NCBI GenBank assembly: GCA_031376285.1
Contig: JANMDN010000013.1
Coordinates: 224,056 to 288,055 of the forward strand
Reading direction: 5' to 3'
Length of the DNA stretch: 64,000 nt
Origin: JANMDN01 sp031376285
Lineage (GTDB): Bacteria; Actinomycetota; Thermoleophilia; Miltoncostaeales; Miltoncostaeaceae
The notes under the pieces were generated by a model that was given only the letters and a program-made list of their open reading frames with translations, was not told where the DNA came from and ran no database searches. The position numbers and the translations under genes were made by a program. This document shows, in pieces, positions 15,604-23,293 of the stretch. Positions within the stretch are counted from its first letter, which is position 1, and each line of letters opens with the position of its first letter.

Positions 15604-15849
15604 ATGGCGACCGCGCGGCCAATTTCCTTTCGGCTTGACGCCGAGTCAGCCAGAGCGCTCGACGAGCTGCAACGGACGACCGGGTTCGATCAGTCCGGCG
15701 CCATCCGGCTTGCGCTGATCGAGTCCGCCAGCCGGGGGCGGAGTACGTCGCTTGCTGCCGAAGCCGCCGATTTGGCCTCCGATCCGATCGACCGGGCCGA
15801 AGTGGCGGAGGTCGCGGCGCTCATGGAGTCACTTCGTGCATCGGGGTGA
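15604..15849 (+). CDS. Ribbon-helix-helix antitoxin
   Basis: This 81-residue protein opens with ISFRLDAESARALDELQRTTGFDQSGAIRLAL, a ribbon-helix-helix DNA-binding domain. A flexible acidic tail follows, of the kind that blocks MazF-type toxins. It overlaps the toxin gene by 14 bp and begins immediately after its own inverted-repeat operator. The pair is inserted between the aminotransferase-like and flavin enzyme genes of the nitrogen locus. Confidence 0.8.
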   Translation: MATARPISFRLDAESARALDELQRTTGFDQSGAIRLALIESASRGRSTSLAAEAADLASDPIDRAEVAEVAALMESLRASG

Positions 15850-16153
15850 CGTCTACGAGCTCCCGTCGCGGCGCAATGGACCGGGTCACGAACAGCGCGG
15901 GCGCCGTTATGGCGTGCTTCTCCAGGCCGAGTCCTTGCTTGAACTCTCGACGTGGATCGTTGCGCCAACGTCGACGAAAGCCCGGCCGGCGAGTTTCAGG
16001 CCCGAAATTGAGTTCGACGGAGAACCGACGCGGGTGTTGATGGAGCAGATGGGCGCAGTCGCCCCTGAGCGTCTGGGAAAACGCGTTGGTCACCTGAGCT
16101 TCGCTGAGCTCCAATCGGTCGAGCAGGCGGCGCGCGCGGTCCTCGACCTTTAG
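15836..16153 (+). CDS. MazF/PemK-family endoribonuclease toxin
   Basis: From GTG 15836 the 105-residue product reads VHRGDVYELPSRRNGPGHEQ and then RGRRYGVLLQ, the N-terminal beta-barrel signature of MazF/PemK toxins, which cleave mRNA. The later ERLGKRVGHLSFAELQSVEQ fits the C-terminal helix. The GTG was preferred to an upstream ATG because the protein then begins at the conserved GDVY strand and overlaps the antitoxin in the usual way. No obvious truncation is seen. Confidence 0.82.
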   Translation: MHRGDVYELPSRRNGPGHEQRGRRYGVLLQAESLLELSTWIVAPTSTKARPASFRPEIEFDGEPTRVLMEQMGAVAPERLGKRVGHLSFAELQSVEQAARAVLDL

Positions 16154-16160
16154 ACGCTTG

Positions 16161-17156
16161 ATGCTCGAACTCGGTTGGTACTGCCCTTCAGAGGGTGACG
16201 GGCACCTCCTCGGGACGCGCGCCGCCGAGCGGCCGCCCTCCTTCGACTACCTCACGAGGGTCGCAAGGGCCGCCGAGCGGGCCGGAGCGTCGATCATGCT
16301 CGTGCCGACCGGGGCGGTCAACGACTCCTTCGCGCCCGACGCCGTCTACTCAGAGAGCTGGACGACCGGCGCCGCGCTCGCGGCGGTCACCAACCGTCTT
16401 CGACTGCTTGTTGCCGTCAATCCGGCCGGTGTCTCGCCCGGCCTCGCCGCCCATCAAGCCGAGACGCTCTGGCAGATCTCGGACGGGCGCCTTGCGATTA
16501 ACCTCGTCGCCGGTGGTGGGCCCGACGACGGGTATGGCCACCCACCGCTCGGGCACGGCGCGCGCTACGAACGCCTCGCGGCGTTCGCCGATACGCTAAA
16601 GGCTCGTGTTCCGCGGCTGCCGCTCTATCTCGGCGGAGCAAGCGACGAGGCGGTTCGGCTCGCCGCACGTGTCGCCGACACGTACCTGATGTGGGGTGAG
16701 CCCGTCGATGCCGTCGCCAAGCGAGCCGCGGCCATCCGAACCGAAGCCAACGGTCCGATCCGAATCGGTCTCCGAGTCCACATCGTCGCCCGGCGCACGT
16801 CCGCGCAGGCCGTCGCGGCGGCGGGCGAGATCGTCGCGCAGGCCCAGGTCAAAAACGATCGTGCGCAGGAGTATGCGGCATTTGACAGCGTCGGCCAGGC
16901 GAGAATGAACGCGCTCGATGCTGATGGGAACGACTGGGTCGAGCCGCTCCTGTGGGCCGGGATCCGCTCGGTTCGGGGAGGAGCGGGCACGGCGCTCGTC
17001 GGTTCCTACGCAGACGTCGCAGGTCGCCTACGGGACTACGAGGCGGCGGGCGTCGACCTCGTCATCGCCTCCGGGTATCCGCACCTGGAAGAGGTTGCGC
17101 GCGTCGCTCGGCGCGTCTGGATCCGGATCCGCACGGGCGTCACGGCCAAGCCCTGA
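16161..17156 (+). CDS. LLM-class flavin-dependent monooxygenase, SsuD-like
   Basis: The 331-residue protein starts MLELGWYCPSEGDGHLLGT, as alkanesulfonate monooxygenases do, and contains the luciferase-like barrel segments AAHQAETLWQISDGRLAINLVAGG and LPLYLGGASDEAVRLAARVADTYLMWGE. Such enzymes use reduced FMN, or sometimes F420, to oxidise small C-S, C-N or C-C substrates. The ATG at 16161 was chosen; a TTG lies one codon upstream. It follows the MazEF-type pair by 7 bp and lies within the nitrogen locus, so it may open or oxidise the nitrogen substrate. That role is inferred. Confidence 0.85.
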   Translation: MLELGWYCPSEGDGHLLGTRAAERPPSFDYLTRVARAAERAGASIMLVPTGAVNDSFAPDAVYSESWTTGAALAAVTNRLRLLVAVNPAGVSPGLAAHQAETLWQISDGRLAINLVAGGGPDDGYGHPPLGHGARYERLAAFADTLKARVPRLPLYLGGASDEAVRLAARVADTYLMWGEPVDAVAKRAAAIRTEANGPIRIGLRVHIVARRTSAQAVAAAGEIVAQAQVKNDRAQEYAAFDSVGQARMNALDADGNDWVEPLLWAGIRSVRGGAGTALVGSYADVAGRLRDYEAAGVDLVIASGYPHLEEVARVARRVWIRIRTGVTAKP

Positions 17157-17172
17157 GGAGTGCGGTTTGGTC

Positions 17173-17210
17173 GTTCGGCCAACGTTGGCCGAACCCATGC
17201 CACCTAGCCT
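17173..17210 (+). promoter_or_regulatory. 22-bp perfect palindrome over a promoter
   Basis: The half-site GTTCGGCCAAC (17173-17183) is followed directly by its exact reverse complement (17184-17194). A -10-like TAGCCT lies at 17205-17210, so the palindrome covers the -35 zone. This is the layout of a repressor operator for the small reading frame at 17251. Confidence 0.55.
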
Positions 17211-17250
17211 TCCTCATGCCAGGCAAGGCCAACGCGAAAGGACACATCGA

Positions 17251-17358
17251 ATGCGAACGCGCGAGTGGCACGAGGCGTGGAGCCACCAGGACATCTTGAG
17301 CGTCCGGTGGCACACGAGCACCGGGCTCTGCGGCGCAGTGGCGATTCCCGGCCAGTAG
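17251..17358 (+). CDS. Possible 35-residue small protein or leader peptide
   Basis: An ATG at 17251 with a good ribosome site (GAAAGGA, 17236-17242) opens a 35-codon frame. It begins MRTREWHEAWSHQDILSVRW and ends with a segment holding one cysteine, then IPGQ. Three tryptophans and three histidines are notable for its size. It has its own promoter-like element and palindrome, and it is the only coding-like content of the 346-bp gap before the decarboxylase gene. It could be a regulatory leader peptide or a small protein. I do not recognise it. The rest of the gap (17359-17491) shows nothing further. Confidence 0.4.
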   Translation: MRTREWHEAWSHQDILSVRWHTSTGLCGAVAIPGQ

Positions 17359-17503
17359 GCCTGGAAGGTGGTTTTGGGGCCGCGAACAGCTCGGCGTCTC
17401 GCTCGTGGCCGCCAAATGCGGCAGCTGGTCCCCCCACCCTGGGGCGTCGGTCTCGACGTCCCAGGGCTCCCAAACCGACCGAGCCCCCCGCTATCCTCCG
17501 CCC

Positions 17504-18739
17504 GTGATTCGGGCCACAGAACCCCAACCTCCGCCGCGCGCCGACGCGCTGGCGAGCCGCTTCGGGACCCCCCTCTACGTGTTCGACGGCGAGTACCTCG
17601 CGACCGAGGCCCGTGCCTTCCAGGCCGCCTGGGGCGACGACACCAGGGTGGCCTACTCGATGAAGGCCAACCCGCTTCTCGGCATCACGGCCCGGCTCCA
17701 CCACGCGGGCTGCTGGCTCGAAGCGGCCTCGGGGTTTGAATACCGAAGCGCCCGGCGCGTCGGCGTTCCCGGTCATGAAATCGTCTTCAACGGACCGATG
17801 AAGACTGAGGAAGATCTGCGCTGGGCGATGGCCGAGGGCGCGACGATCGTGCTTGACGGATCAGAACAGGTCCGCGCCGCCGCGCAGCTCGCGAGGCATG
17901 CCGCTCCCGAGACGCGCTTTGGTCTGAGGATCTCACCACCTGATCGAGGGCGCACGGATCGCTTCGGGACTGATGCACGCATGGCGCCCGCGGCTGCACG
18001 AATGCTCGAGCGTGCCGGACTTCGCCTCAGTGGTCTGCACATCCATCTCGGTGCTTACCAGCTCGGGCCCCTCCCGGCGACCGGCCCGCCGATCCATGGC
18101 GTGAGCGTCCAGTACCCCGTGCCGATCGACCGCTTCTCCGGGGCCGCCGCCCACCTGCGCGAAATCGCCGAGCGCGTCGAGGGAATCGAGTGGCTTGATC
18201 TGGGCGGAGGTTGGCCCCGTGCCTCAGAGGCCGCTCGGCACATCGCCGCGGTTCGGGACGCCCTCGGCGCGAGCCAGCACAAACTCATCGTCGAGCCGGG
18301 CCGAGCGCTCGTGCGAGACGCCGGGTGGCTGCTGACCCGCGTCATCGCCCGCCGCGGGTCTGGCGCCGTGGTCGTGGACGCCGGGATCACGCAGGCACCC
18401 TGCGTGCTCTGGAAGCGTGCCCCGGTGTATCTCCCCGAGGCGCGACCCGGGGCGCTGCGACGGACCGCGCTCTTCGGCCCGCTCTGCCTCCAGCACGACG
18501 TCCTTGCCCGGGAGGTATCACTCCCACCCCTGCGCGTCGGCGACCTCGTGTGGGTCGGCCAAACCGGTGCCTACGGGATGGCCCAGGCCTCACCGTTCAT
18601 CCATCTACGTCCGGGGGCGGTCATGGTCGAGAACGGCCGGGCTGTGATACTCCGGGAGCGCGAGACCGATGACGAGGCCCTCGGCGCGCAGGCAGAACCC
18701 CTTCTCGTCGGAACCGAAGGACGGATGGTGCACGCATGA
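17504..18739 (+). CDS. Fold-type III PLP decarboxylase (diaminopimelate/ornithine decarboxylase family)
   Basis: The 411-residue enzyme has the PLP lysine Lys54 in AYSMKANPLLG, the HIHLGAY segment, the phosphate-binding LDLGGGWPR and VEPGRALV, and the catalytic Cys in FGPLCLQHD followed by the Tyr motif GAYGMAQAS. It belongs with diaminopimelate, ornithine and related amino-acid decarboxylases. The GTG at 17504 is supported by a -10-like TATCCT ending 6 nt upstream, which suggests a leaderless mRNA. It heads a tightly packed operon with fdrA, pyruvate kinase, glycosyltransferase and OsmC genes. The substrate is not decided by sequence alone; a lysine-biosynthetic role is less likely given the context. 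Confidence 0.85.
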   Translation: MIRATEPQPPPRADALASRFGTPLYVFDGEYLATEARAFQAAWGDDTRVAYSMKANPLLGITARLHHAGCWLEAASGFEYRSARRVGVPGHEIVFNGPMKTEEDLRWAMAEGATIVLDGSEQVRAAAQLARHAAPETRFGLRISPPDRGRTDRFGTDARMAPAAARMLERAGLRLSGLHIHLGAYQLGPLPATGPPIHGVSVQYPVPIDRFSGAAAHLREIAERVEGIEWLDLGGGWPRASEAARHIAAVRDALGASQHKLIVEPGRALVRDAGWLLTRVIARRGSGAVVVDAGITQAPCVLWKRAPVYLPEARPGALRRTALFGPLCLQHDVLAREVSLPPLRVGDLVWVGQTGAYGMAQASPFIHLRPGAVMVENGRAVILRERETDDEALGAQAEPLLVGTEGRMVHA

Positions 18740-20205
18740 TCGCGACGAGAGTCTTCCCTGGCCGCTGGGCCGACAGCGCGAAGTTGATGTCGGCGTCGCG
18801 CAAGGCCAAGGAGGAGGCCGGCGTGATCGAAGCGGCCTGCTTCATGGCGACGGCCGCAAACCAGGCGCAGGCGATCGAGCTCGGACTCTCAGACGACACT
18901 GTTGCCGCTGCCGGAGCCGACGACCTCGTGATTGCCGTCTCGGGCGAGGGCGCCCAGGCTGGCCTCGACGCCGCGATCGCCGCGCTCGAGGCCGCCCCCA
19001 CAAGCGCCGGTGGCCCGGTGAAGCGAAGCCCGCGGAGCATCACCCACGTCGAGGCGGAGGTTGCACTTGTCTCCGTGCCGGGTGAATACGCGGCCCTCGA
19101 AGCGCACAAGGCCCTCGGCCGCGGAATGGACGTCCTGCTCTTCTCTGACGGCGTCACCGAGGAGGAAGAGCTCGGTTTGAAGCGCCGCGCGCACGGGCTT
19201 GGGCGGCTCGTGATGGGGCCGGGGTGCGGCACCGCGATCATCGACGGCGTCGGACTCGGCTTTGCGAACGTCGTGAGCCGAGGGCGCGTGGGCGTCGTCG
19301 CCGCGGCCGGAACCGGCGCCCAGGAGGCGACCGTCCTCCTCGACCGCGCGGGAGTCGGCGTGAGCCAGTGCTACGGCACCGGGGGCCACGACCTCCACAG
19401 CGACATCGGCGCAATCACCATGATCGACGCGATCGGCCGCCTCGCAAACGATCCGGCAACCGAGGTCATCCTCTGCGTCTCCAAGCCACCCGACCCGGAG
19501 GTTGCCGAGCTGGTGATCGCCGCGCTCTCGGCGACCGGCAAGCCTGCCGCCGCCTGCTTCGTCGGGTCGCCCGACCTTCCGGAGGCGGAGGGGGTGGATG
19601 TCGCGCCGACCCTCGAGGCCGCGGCTGCCTCGGCCGCGCGACTCGCGGGCGGGACGCTCGAGATCCCAAAGGACGAGCCGGCCGAGTGGGTCGTGCCCGG
19701 CCACGTCCGCGGGCTCTTCTCCGGGGGGACGCTCTGTGCGGAGGCGGCGGCAATCCTTGCTGAGAGGCTCGGGCGGGTCGCCTCGAACGCCCCGGCGGGT
19801 GCCGCGTATCGATTGGAGCCGGGGGAGGTGGGGACGGGCCACGTCTGCCTGGACCTCGGCGAGGAGGAATACACGCGCGGCCGGCCACACCCGATGATCG
19901 ACCCGGCCGCGCGGGCGGAGCTGCTCGAGGAGGTCACCCGTGATCCGGATGTCGGCGTGATCCTGGTTGACGTCGTCCTCGGCCATTCGAGCCACACCGA
20001 CCCCGCCGGGGCGATTGCACCGATTCTCGGGGCTGCGCTGAAGCGCCGCTCGCAGCTTCGCGCGGTGGCCTACGTCTGCGGCACCGAGGCCGATCCGCAG
20101 GTTCGCTCCCGGCAGGTGGCGGCGCTCACGGCAGCCGGTGTGCGCGTCTGCGAAACGAACGCCGCCGCGGCCCGCCTTGCCGCGTCGCTTGTCGGTGTGG
20201 CGTGA
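18736..20205 (+). CDS. fdrA: FdrA/AllF-like acyl-CoA-synthetase-fold carbamoyltransferase subunit
   Basis: This 489-residue protein matches FdrA: an N-terminal domain with VIEAACFMATAANQAQAIELG, then a succinyl-CoA-synthetase-like core. That core includes VSRGRVGVVAAAGTGAQEATVLLDRAGVGVSQCYGTGGHDL, a CoA-type Gly-rich loop, and ALGRGMDVLLFSDGV. In E. coli FdrA (AllF) is the large component of the oxamate carbamoyltransferase acting with DUF1116 and DUF2877 proteins, both encoded at 1.7-3.8 kb here. It overlaps the decarboxylase stop (ATGA) and the pyruvate kinase start (GTGA), so expression is coupled. The family call is firm; the natural substrate is open. Confidence 0.87.
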   Translation: MIATRVFPGRWADSAKLMSASRKAKEEAGVIEAACFMATAANQAQAIELGLSDDTVAAAGADDLVIAVSGEGAQAGLDAAIAALEAAPTSAGGPVKRSPRSITHVEAEVALVSVPGEYAALEAHKALGRGMDVLLFSDGVTEEEELGLKRRAHGLGRLVMGPGCGTAIIDGVGLGFANVVSRGRVGVVAAAGTGAQEATVLLDRAGVGVSQCYGTGGHDLHSDIGAITMIDAIGRLANDPATEVILCVSKPPDPEVAELVIAALSATGKPAAACFVGSPDLPEAEGVDVAPTLEAAAASAARLAGGTLEIPKDEPAEWVVPGHVRGLFSGGTLCAEAAAILAERLGRVASNAPAGAAYRLEPGEVGTGHVCLDLGEEEYTRGRPHPMIDPAARAELLEEVTRDPDVGVILVDVVLGHSSHTDPAGAIAPILGAALKRRSQLRAVAYVCGTEADPQVRSRQVAALTAAGVRVCETNAAAARLAASLVGVA

Positions 20206-21626
20206 GGGCTCGCCGCGCCAAGATCGTTTGCACCATGGGCCCCGCGACCGCGACGGTCGAGGGGGTTCGCCGTCTCGTCGAAGCGGGGATGGACGTCGCC
20301 CGGCTGAACTTCAGCCATGGCACCCACGAAGAGCACGCGAAGGCCTACGCGCTCATCCGCGCCGCGTCCGATGCAAGCGGCCACGCGGTTGCGATCCTCG
20401 CGGACCTCCAGGGGCCGAAAATTCGCCTCGGGAAGTTCGCCGACGGGCCCGTCGAGTGGAAAAAAGGCGAGACGGTGACGATTACGACACGATCGGTCGA
20501 GGGGACCCATGATCGCGTCTCGACGACCTACACCCGCCTGGCCGAGGAGATCAGCGTCGGCAACCGCCTGCTGATCGACGACGGGCGTATCGAGCTTGAG
20601 GTCGCCGAGGTCCAGGGGCACGAGATTCACTGCAAGGTCATCGAGGGTGGGATGGTCAGCGACGCGAAGGGCATCTCACTTCCGGAGGCCGACGTTCGCA
20701 CATCGCCGATGAGCCCGAAGGACCGCAACGATCTGCGCTACGCGCTCGAGCTTGGGGTCGATCTGGTCGCCCTATCGTTTGTCAGGTCACCCGACGACGT
20801 CAAGCTCGTGCACGAGCTGATGGAGAAGTCGGGCCGTCGCGTTCCGGTGCTCGCGAAGATCGAGAAGCCCCAGGCGGTGGCCTGCCTGGACGCCATCATC
20901 GAGGCCTTCGACGGGCTCATGATCGCGCGAGGGGATCTGGGCGTGGAGATGCCCCTCGAGGAAGTTCCGCTCGTCCAGAAGCGGGCCGTCCAGCGCTGTC
21001 GGGACCGTGCCAAGCCCGTGATCGTCGCGACCCAAATGCTCGACTCGATGATCCAGAGCCCGCGGCCGACGCGGGCCGAGGCGTCTGACGTCGCAAACGC
21101 CGTGCTCGACGGGGCGGACGCGCTCATGCTGTCGGGAGAGACGAGCGTCGGGGCGTTTCCCATCGAGTCGGTCGAAACGATGGCGCGGATCATCACGGCC
21201 ATCGAAGGCTCGGATCGCCACCCTCCGGCTCTCGATCACGAACCACGGACCAGAAGCGGCGCGATCGCGGCCGCCGCCGTGCGGATCGGTGAGACGCTCC
21301 ACGTCAAGGCGGTCGTCGCGTTCACGCAAACGGGCGACACGGCCAGGCGGCTTGCTCGCCACCATCCGTCGCTCCCGATCCTCGCGTTCACGCCCGAGCC
21401 TGAAGTTCGCAGCCAATTGGCGCTCAGCTGGGGCGTCGAGACGTTCCTCGTTCCACCCGTTCGTCAGACCGACGAGATGGTCCGGACCGTCGAAGGGGCG
21501 CTTCTGGACATCGGGCGCTTCGAGGTTGGGGAGAGTGTGCTGATCGTCGCGGGAAGCCCGCCTGGCGTCGCCGGCTCGACGAACGCGCTTCGGGTGCACA
21601 GGCTCGGTGCGGTGATTACCGCCTGA
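20202..21626 (+). CDS. pyk: Pyruvate kinase
   Basis: The 474-residue protein has all pyruvate kinase landmarks: RRAKIVCTMGPAT, MDVARLNFSHG, ILADLQGPKIRLGKF, AKIEKPQAV, the active-site MIARGDLGVEMP and MLDSMIQSPRPTRAEASDVANAV, plus the C-terminal regulatory domain. It makes ATP and pyruvate from phosphoenolpyruvate. The GTG at 20202 overlaps the fdrA stop. Finding it inside the FdrA operon is unusual. It may be the general glycolytic enzyme or may tie ATP gain to the carbamoyl pathway. Confidence 0.93.
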   Translation: MRARRAKIVCTMGPATATVEGVRRLVEAGMDVARLNFSHGTHEEHAKAYALIRAASDASGHAVAILADLQGPKIRLGKFADGPVEWKKGETVTITTRSVEGTHDRVSTTYTRLAEEISVGNRLLIDDGRIELEVAEVQGHEIHCKVIEGGMVSDAKGISLPEADVRTSPMSPKDRNDLRYALELGVDLVALSFVRSPDDVKLVHELMEKSGRRVPVLAKIEKPQAVACLDAIIEAFDGLMIARGDLGVEMPLEEVPLVQKRAVQRCRDRAKPVIVATQMLDSMIQSPRPTRAEASDVANAVLDGADALMLSGETSVGAFPIESVETMARIITAIEGSDRHPPALDHEPRTRSGAIAAAAVRIGETLHVKAVVAFTQTGDTARRLARHHPSLPILAFTPEPEVRSQLALSWGVETFLVPPVRQTDEMVRTVEGALLDIGRFEVGESVLIVAGSPPGVAGSTNALRVHRLGAVITA

Positions 21627-21630
21627 CCGC

Positions 21631-22803
21631 GTGCGGATTCGGATCGTCACCTACTCGACAAAGCCACGGGGCGGCGTCGTGCACGCGATGCGCCTCGCCG
21701 AAGAGCTGAGCGCACGAGGTCATGACGTGTCGCTCTGGGCGGTCTCAGTCGACGGGCGCCGTTTCTTTCGCGAGCCCGAAGCCGATGCGCGCCTTGTCCC
21801 GGTCCCCGCGACGACGGAGTCGATTGAGCGGCGGGTCGCGAGGTACGCCGACGCGCTTGCGCTCGCGATCGCCGAGGACGGCCCGGCCGACATCGACCAC
21901 GCTGAGGACTGCCTCTCGGCCCGCGCCCTCCTCACCCTTCGGGCATCGGGCGACGTGGCGGAGGTCGTGCGAACAATCCACCACGTTGATGACTTCACGA
22001 GCCCGTTCCTGCGGGAATGCCAGCGCGCCTCGATCCTGGACGTCGACCACCGAATCTGTGTCTCGCAATTTTGGGCGGACGCGATCCGGCGCGACTTCGG
22101 CGTGACGGCGTCGGTCGTCGCAAACGGTGTCGACTACGAACGGTTCGCGGCCTGTCCGGACGATCGCCAATCGGCGGGGAAACGGTTTGGTTGGGGCGCT
22201 CGCCCGGTCGTCCTCGCCGTTGGCGGGGTCGAACCCCGCAAGGGCAGCCGCGACCTCCTCGCGGCCTTCTCCCAGGCGCGTCCCAACCTGCCCGTCGGGG
22301 CCCTGCTCGTCGTGGCCGGCGGCGAGACGCTGTTTGACTACGCCGAGTATCGGGACGGTTGGGCCGCGGATGCCGATCGACTCGGGCTGACGGTCCATCG
22401 CGGTCCTCAGCCACCCGCCCACGCAGACGTGGCCGTCATCGGTCCGGTCGCCGACGAGGAGATGCCCGCCCTCTACCGCGCGTCCGATGTCTTCGCCTTC
22501 CCGTCGATGCGCGAGGGCTTCGGCCTCGTCGTGCTCGAGGCGCAGGCCTCCGGTACTCCGACGGTCACGAGCAATCTTCCCGTCTTCGAGGAGTTCCTGA
22601 CCTCCGGAGCTGACACCCTCACGGTCGGCGTTGGCGATATCGCGGCACTCGCCGCGGCGCTCGTGTCGGTGATCGCCGAAGGCGATTTGAGGGCGCGGCT
22701 TGTCTCTCGCGGGAGGCAGACCGCGGTCCGGTACCGCTGGGAGGCGAGCGCCGAAGCCCACGAATCGATCTACCGAAGGATCATCGATGACCGACAAGCA
22801 TGA
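21631..22803 (+). CDS. MSMEG_0565-type GT4 glycosyltransferase
   Basis: This 390-residue GT-B glycosyltransferase starts RIRIVTYSTKPRGGVVHAMRLAEEL, the signature of the MSMEG_0565 family found in Nit1C-type clusters. Donor-side motifs include LAVGGVEPRKG and the GT4 EX7E-like segment EGFGLVVLEAQASGTPTV. Homologues probably use a nucleotide sugar to modify a small molecule or protein, but no substrate is known. It begins 4 bp after pyruvate kinase and overlaps the downstream OsmC gene by 17 bp. Its presence strengthens the link between the FdrA operon and the Nit1C-type genes. Confidence 0.82.
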   Translation: MRIRIVTYSTKPRGGVVHAMRLAEELSARGHDVSLWAVSVDGRRFFREPEADARLVPVPATTESIERRVARYADALALAIAEDGPADIDHAEDCLSARALLTLRASGDVAEVVRTIHHVDDFTSPFLRECQRASILDVDHRICVSQFWADAIRRDFGVTASVVANGVDYERFAACPDDRQSAGKRFGWGARPVVLAVGGVEPRKGSRDLLAAFSQARPNLPVGALLVVAGGETLFDYAEYRDGWAADADRLGLTVHRGPQPPAHADVAVIGPVADEEMPALYRASDVFAFPSMREGFGLVVLEAQASGTPTVTSNLPVFEEFLTSGADTLTVGVGDIAALAAALVSVIAEGDLRARLVSRGRQTAVRYRWEASAEAHESIYRRIIDDRQA

Positions 22804-23197
22804 GTACGGGATCTGGACCGCCCGCTGGACCGGAGGGGTGTCCGCGCAGGTCACGGGTCGCGGTCATGTTCTACAGGCGGATGAGCCGCCCGAGTTCGGT
22901 GGCGACAACTCTGGGCCCATGCCAACGGAGATCCTCTGTGCGGCCCTCGCCTCATGTTTTTGTATGGCCCTCGCATGGTCCGCGAACCGCCGAGGTGTCG
23001 AGCTGACATCGATCGAAGTGGACGTGCGGCCGGAGCGCGCCGGAAAGGAACCGCGCCACGGGGCGTACGACATTTGGGTCCGTAGCTCGGTCCCACCGGA
23101 GACGCTCGCGCCGCTTGTCGAACTTGCCAAACGCGTCTGTTGGGTCTCGAATACGCTCGCAAGTCCGCCAGAAATGCGGTACCACCTCCCCGAGTAG
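22787..23197 (+). CDS. OsmC-family protein
   Basis: The 136-residue protein (ARWTGGVSAQVTGRGHVLQAD, then EILCAALASCFCMALAWSANRRG) has the OsmC fold with the first redox cysteine in LASCFCM. The second expected cysteine is probably the one in AKRVCWVSNTL. It would reduce organic hydroperoxides or carry a reactive group in the cytoplasm. It starts inside the end of the glycosyltransferase gene, so it is the last gene of the FdrA operon. It is clearly different from the OsmC protein at the window start. Confidence 0.85.
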   Translation: MTDKHEYGIWTARWTGGVSAQVTGRGHVLQADEPPEFGGDNSGPMPTEILCAALASCFCMALAWSANRRGVELTSIEVDVRPERAGKEPRHGAYDIWVRSSVPPETLAPLVELAKRVCWVSNTLASPPEMRYHLPE

Positions 23198-23293
23198 CTG
23201 TCGAGGCCCCTGGTTTAAGCATTCCGTGATCGGCGGGCCACGACCTCGTAAAGCCACGCCGTAGGTTGGAGCGAGTCCGATATCACACCACCA

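Noticed and set aside
17405..17503. Longer ATG start for the fold-III decarboxylase
   Set aside because: The added 33 residues are low-complexity and would cover the promoter-like TATCCT box; GTG 17504 fits homologue length.
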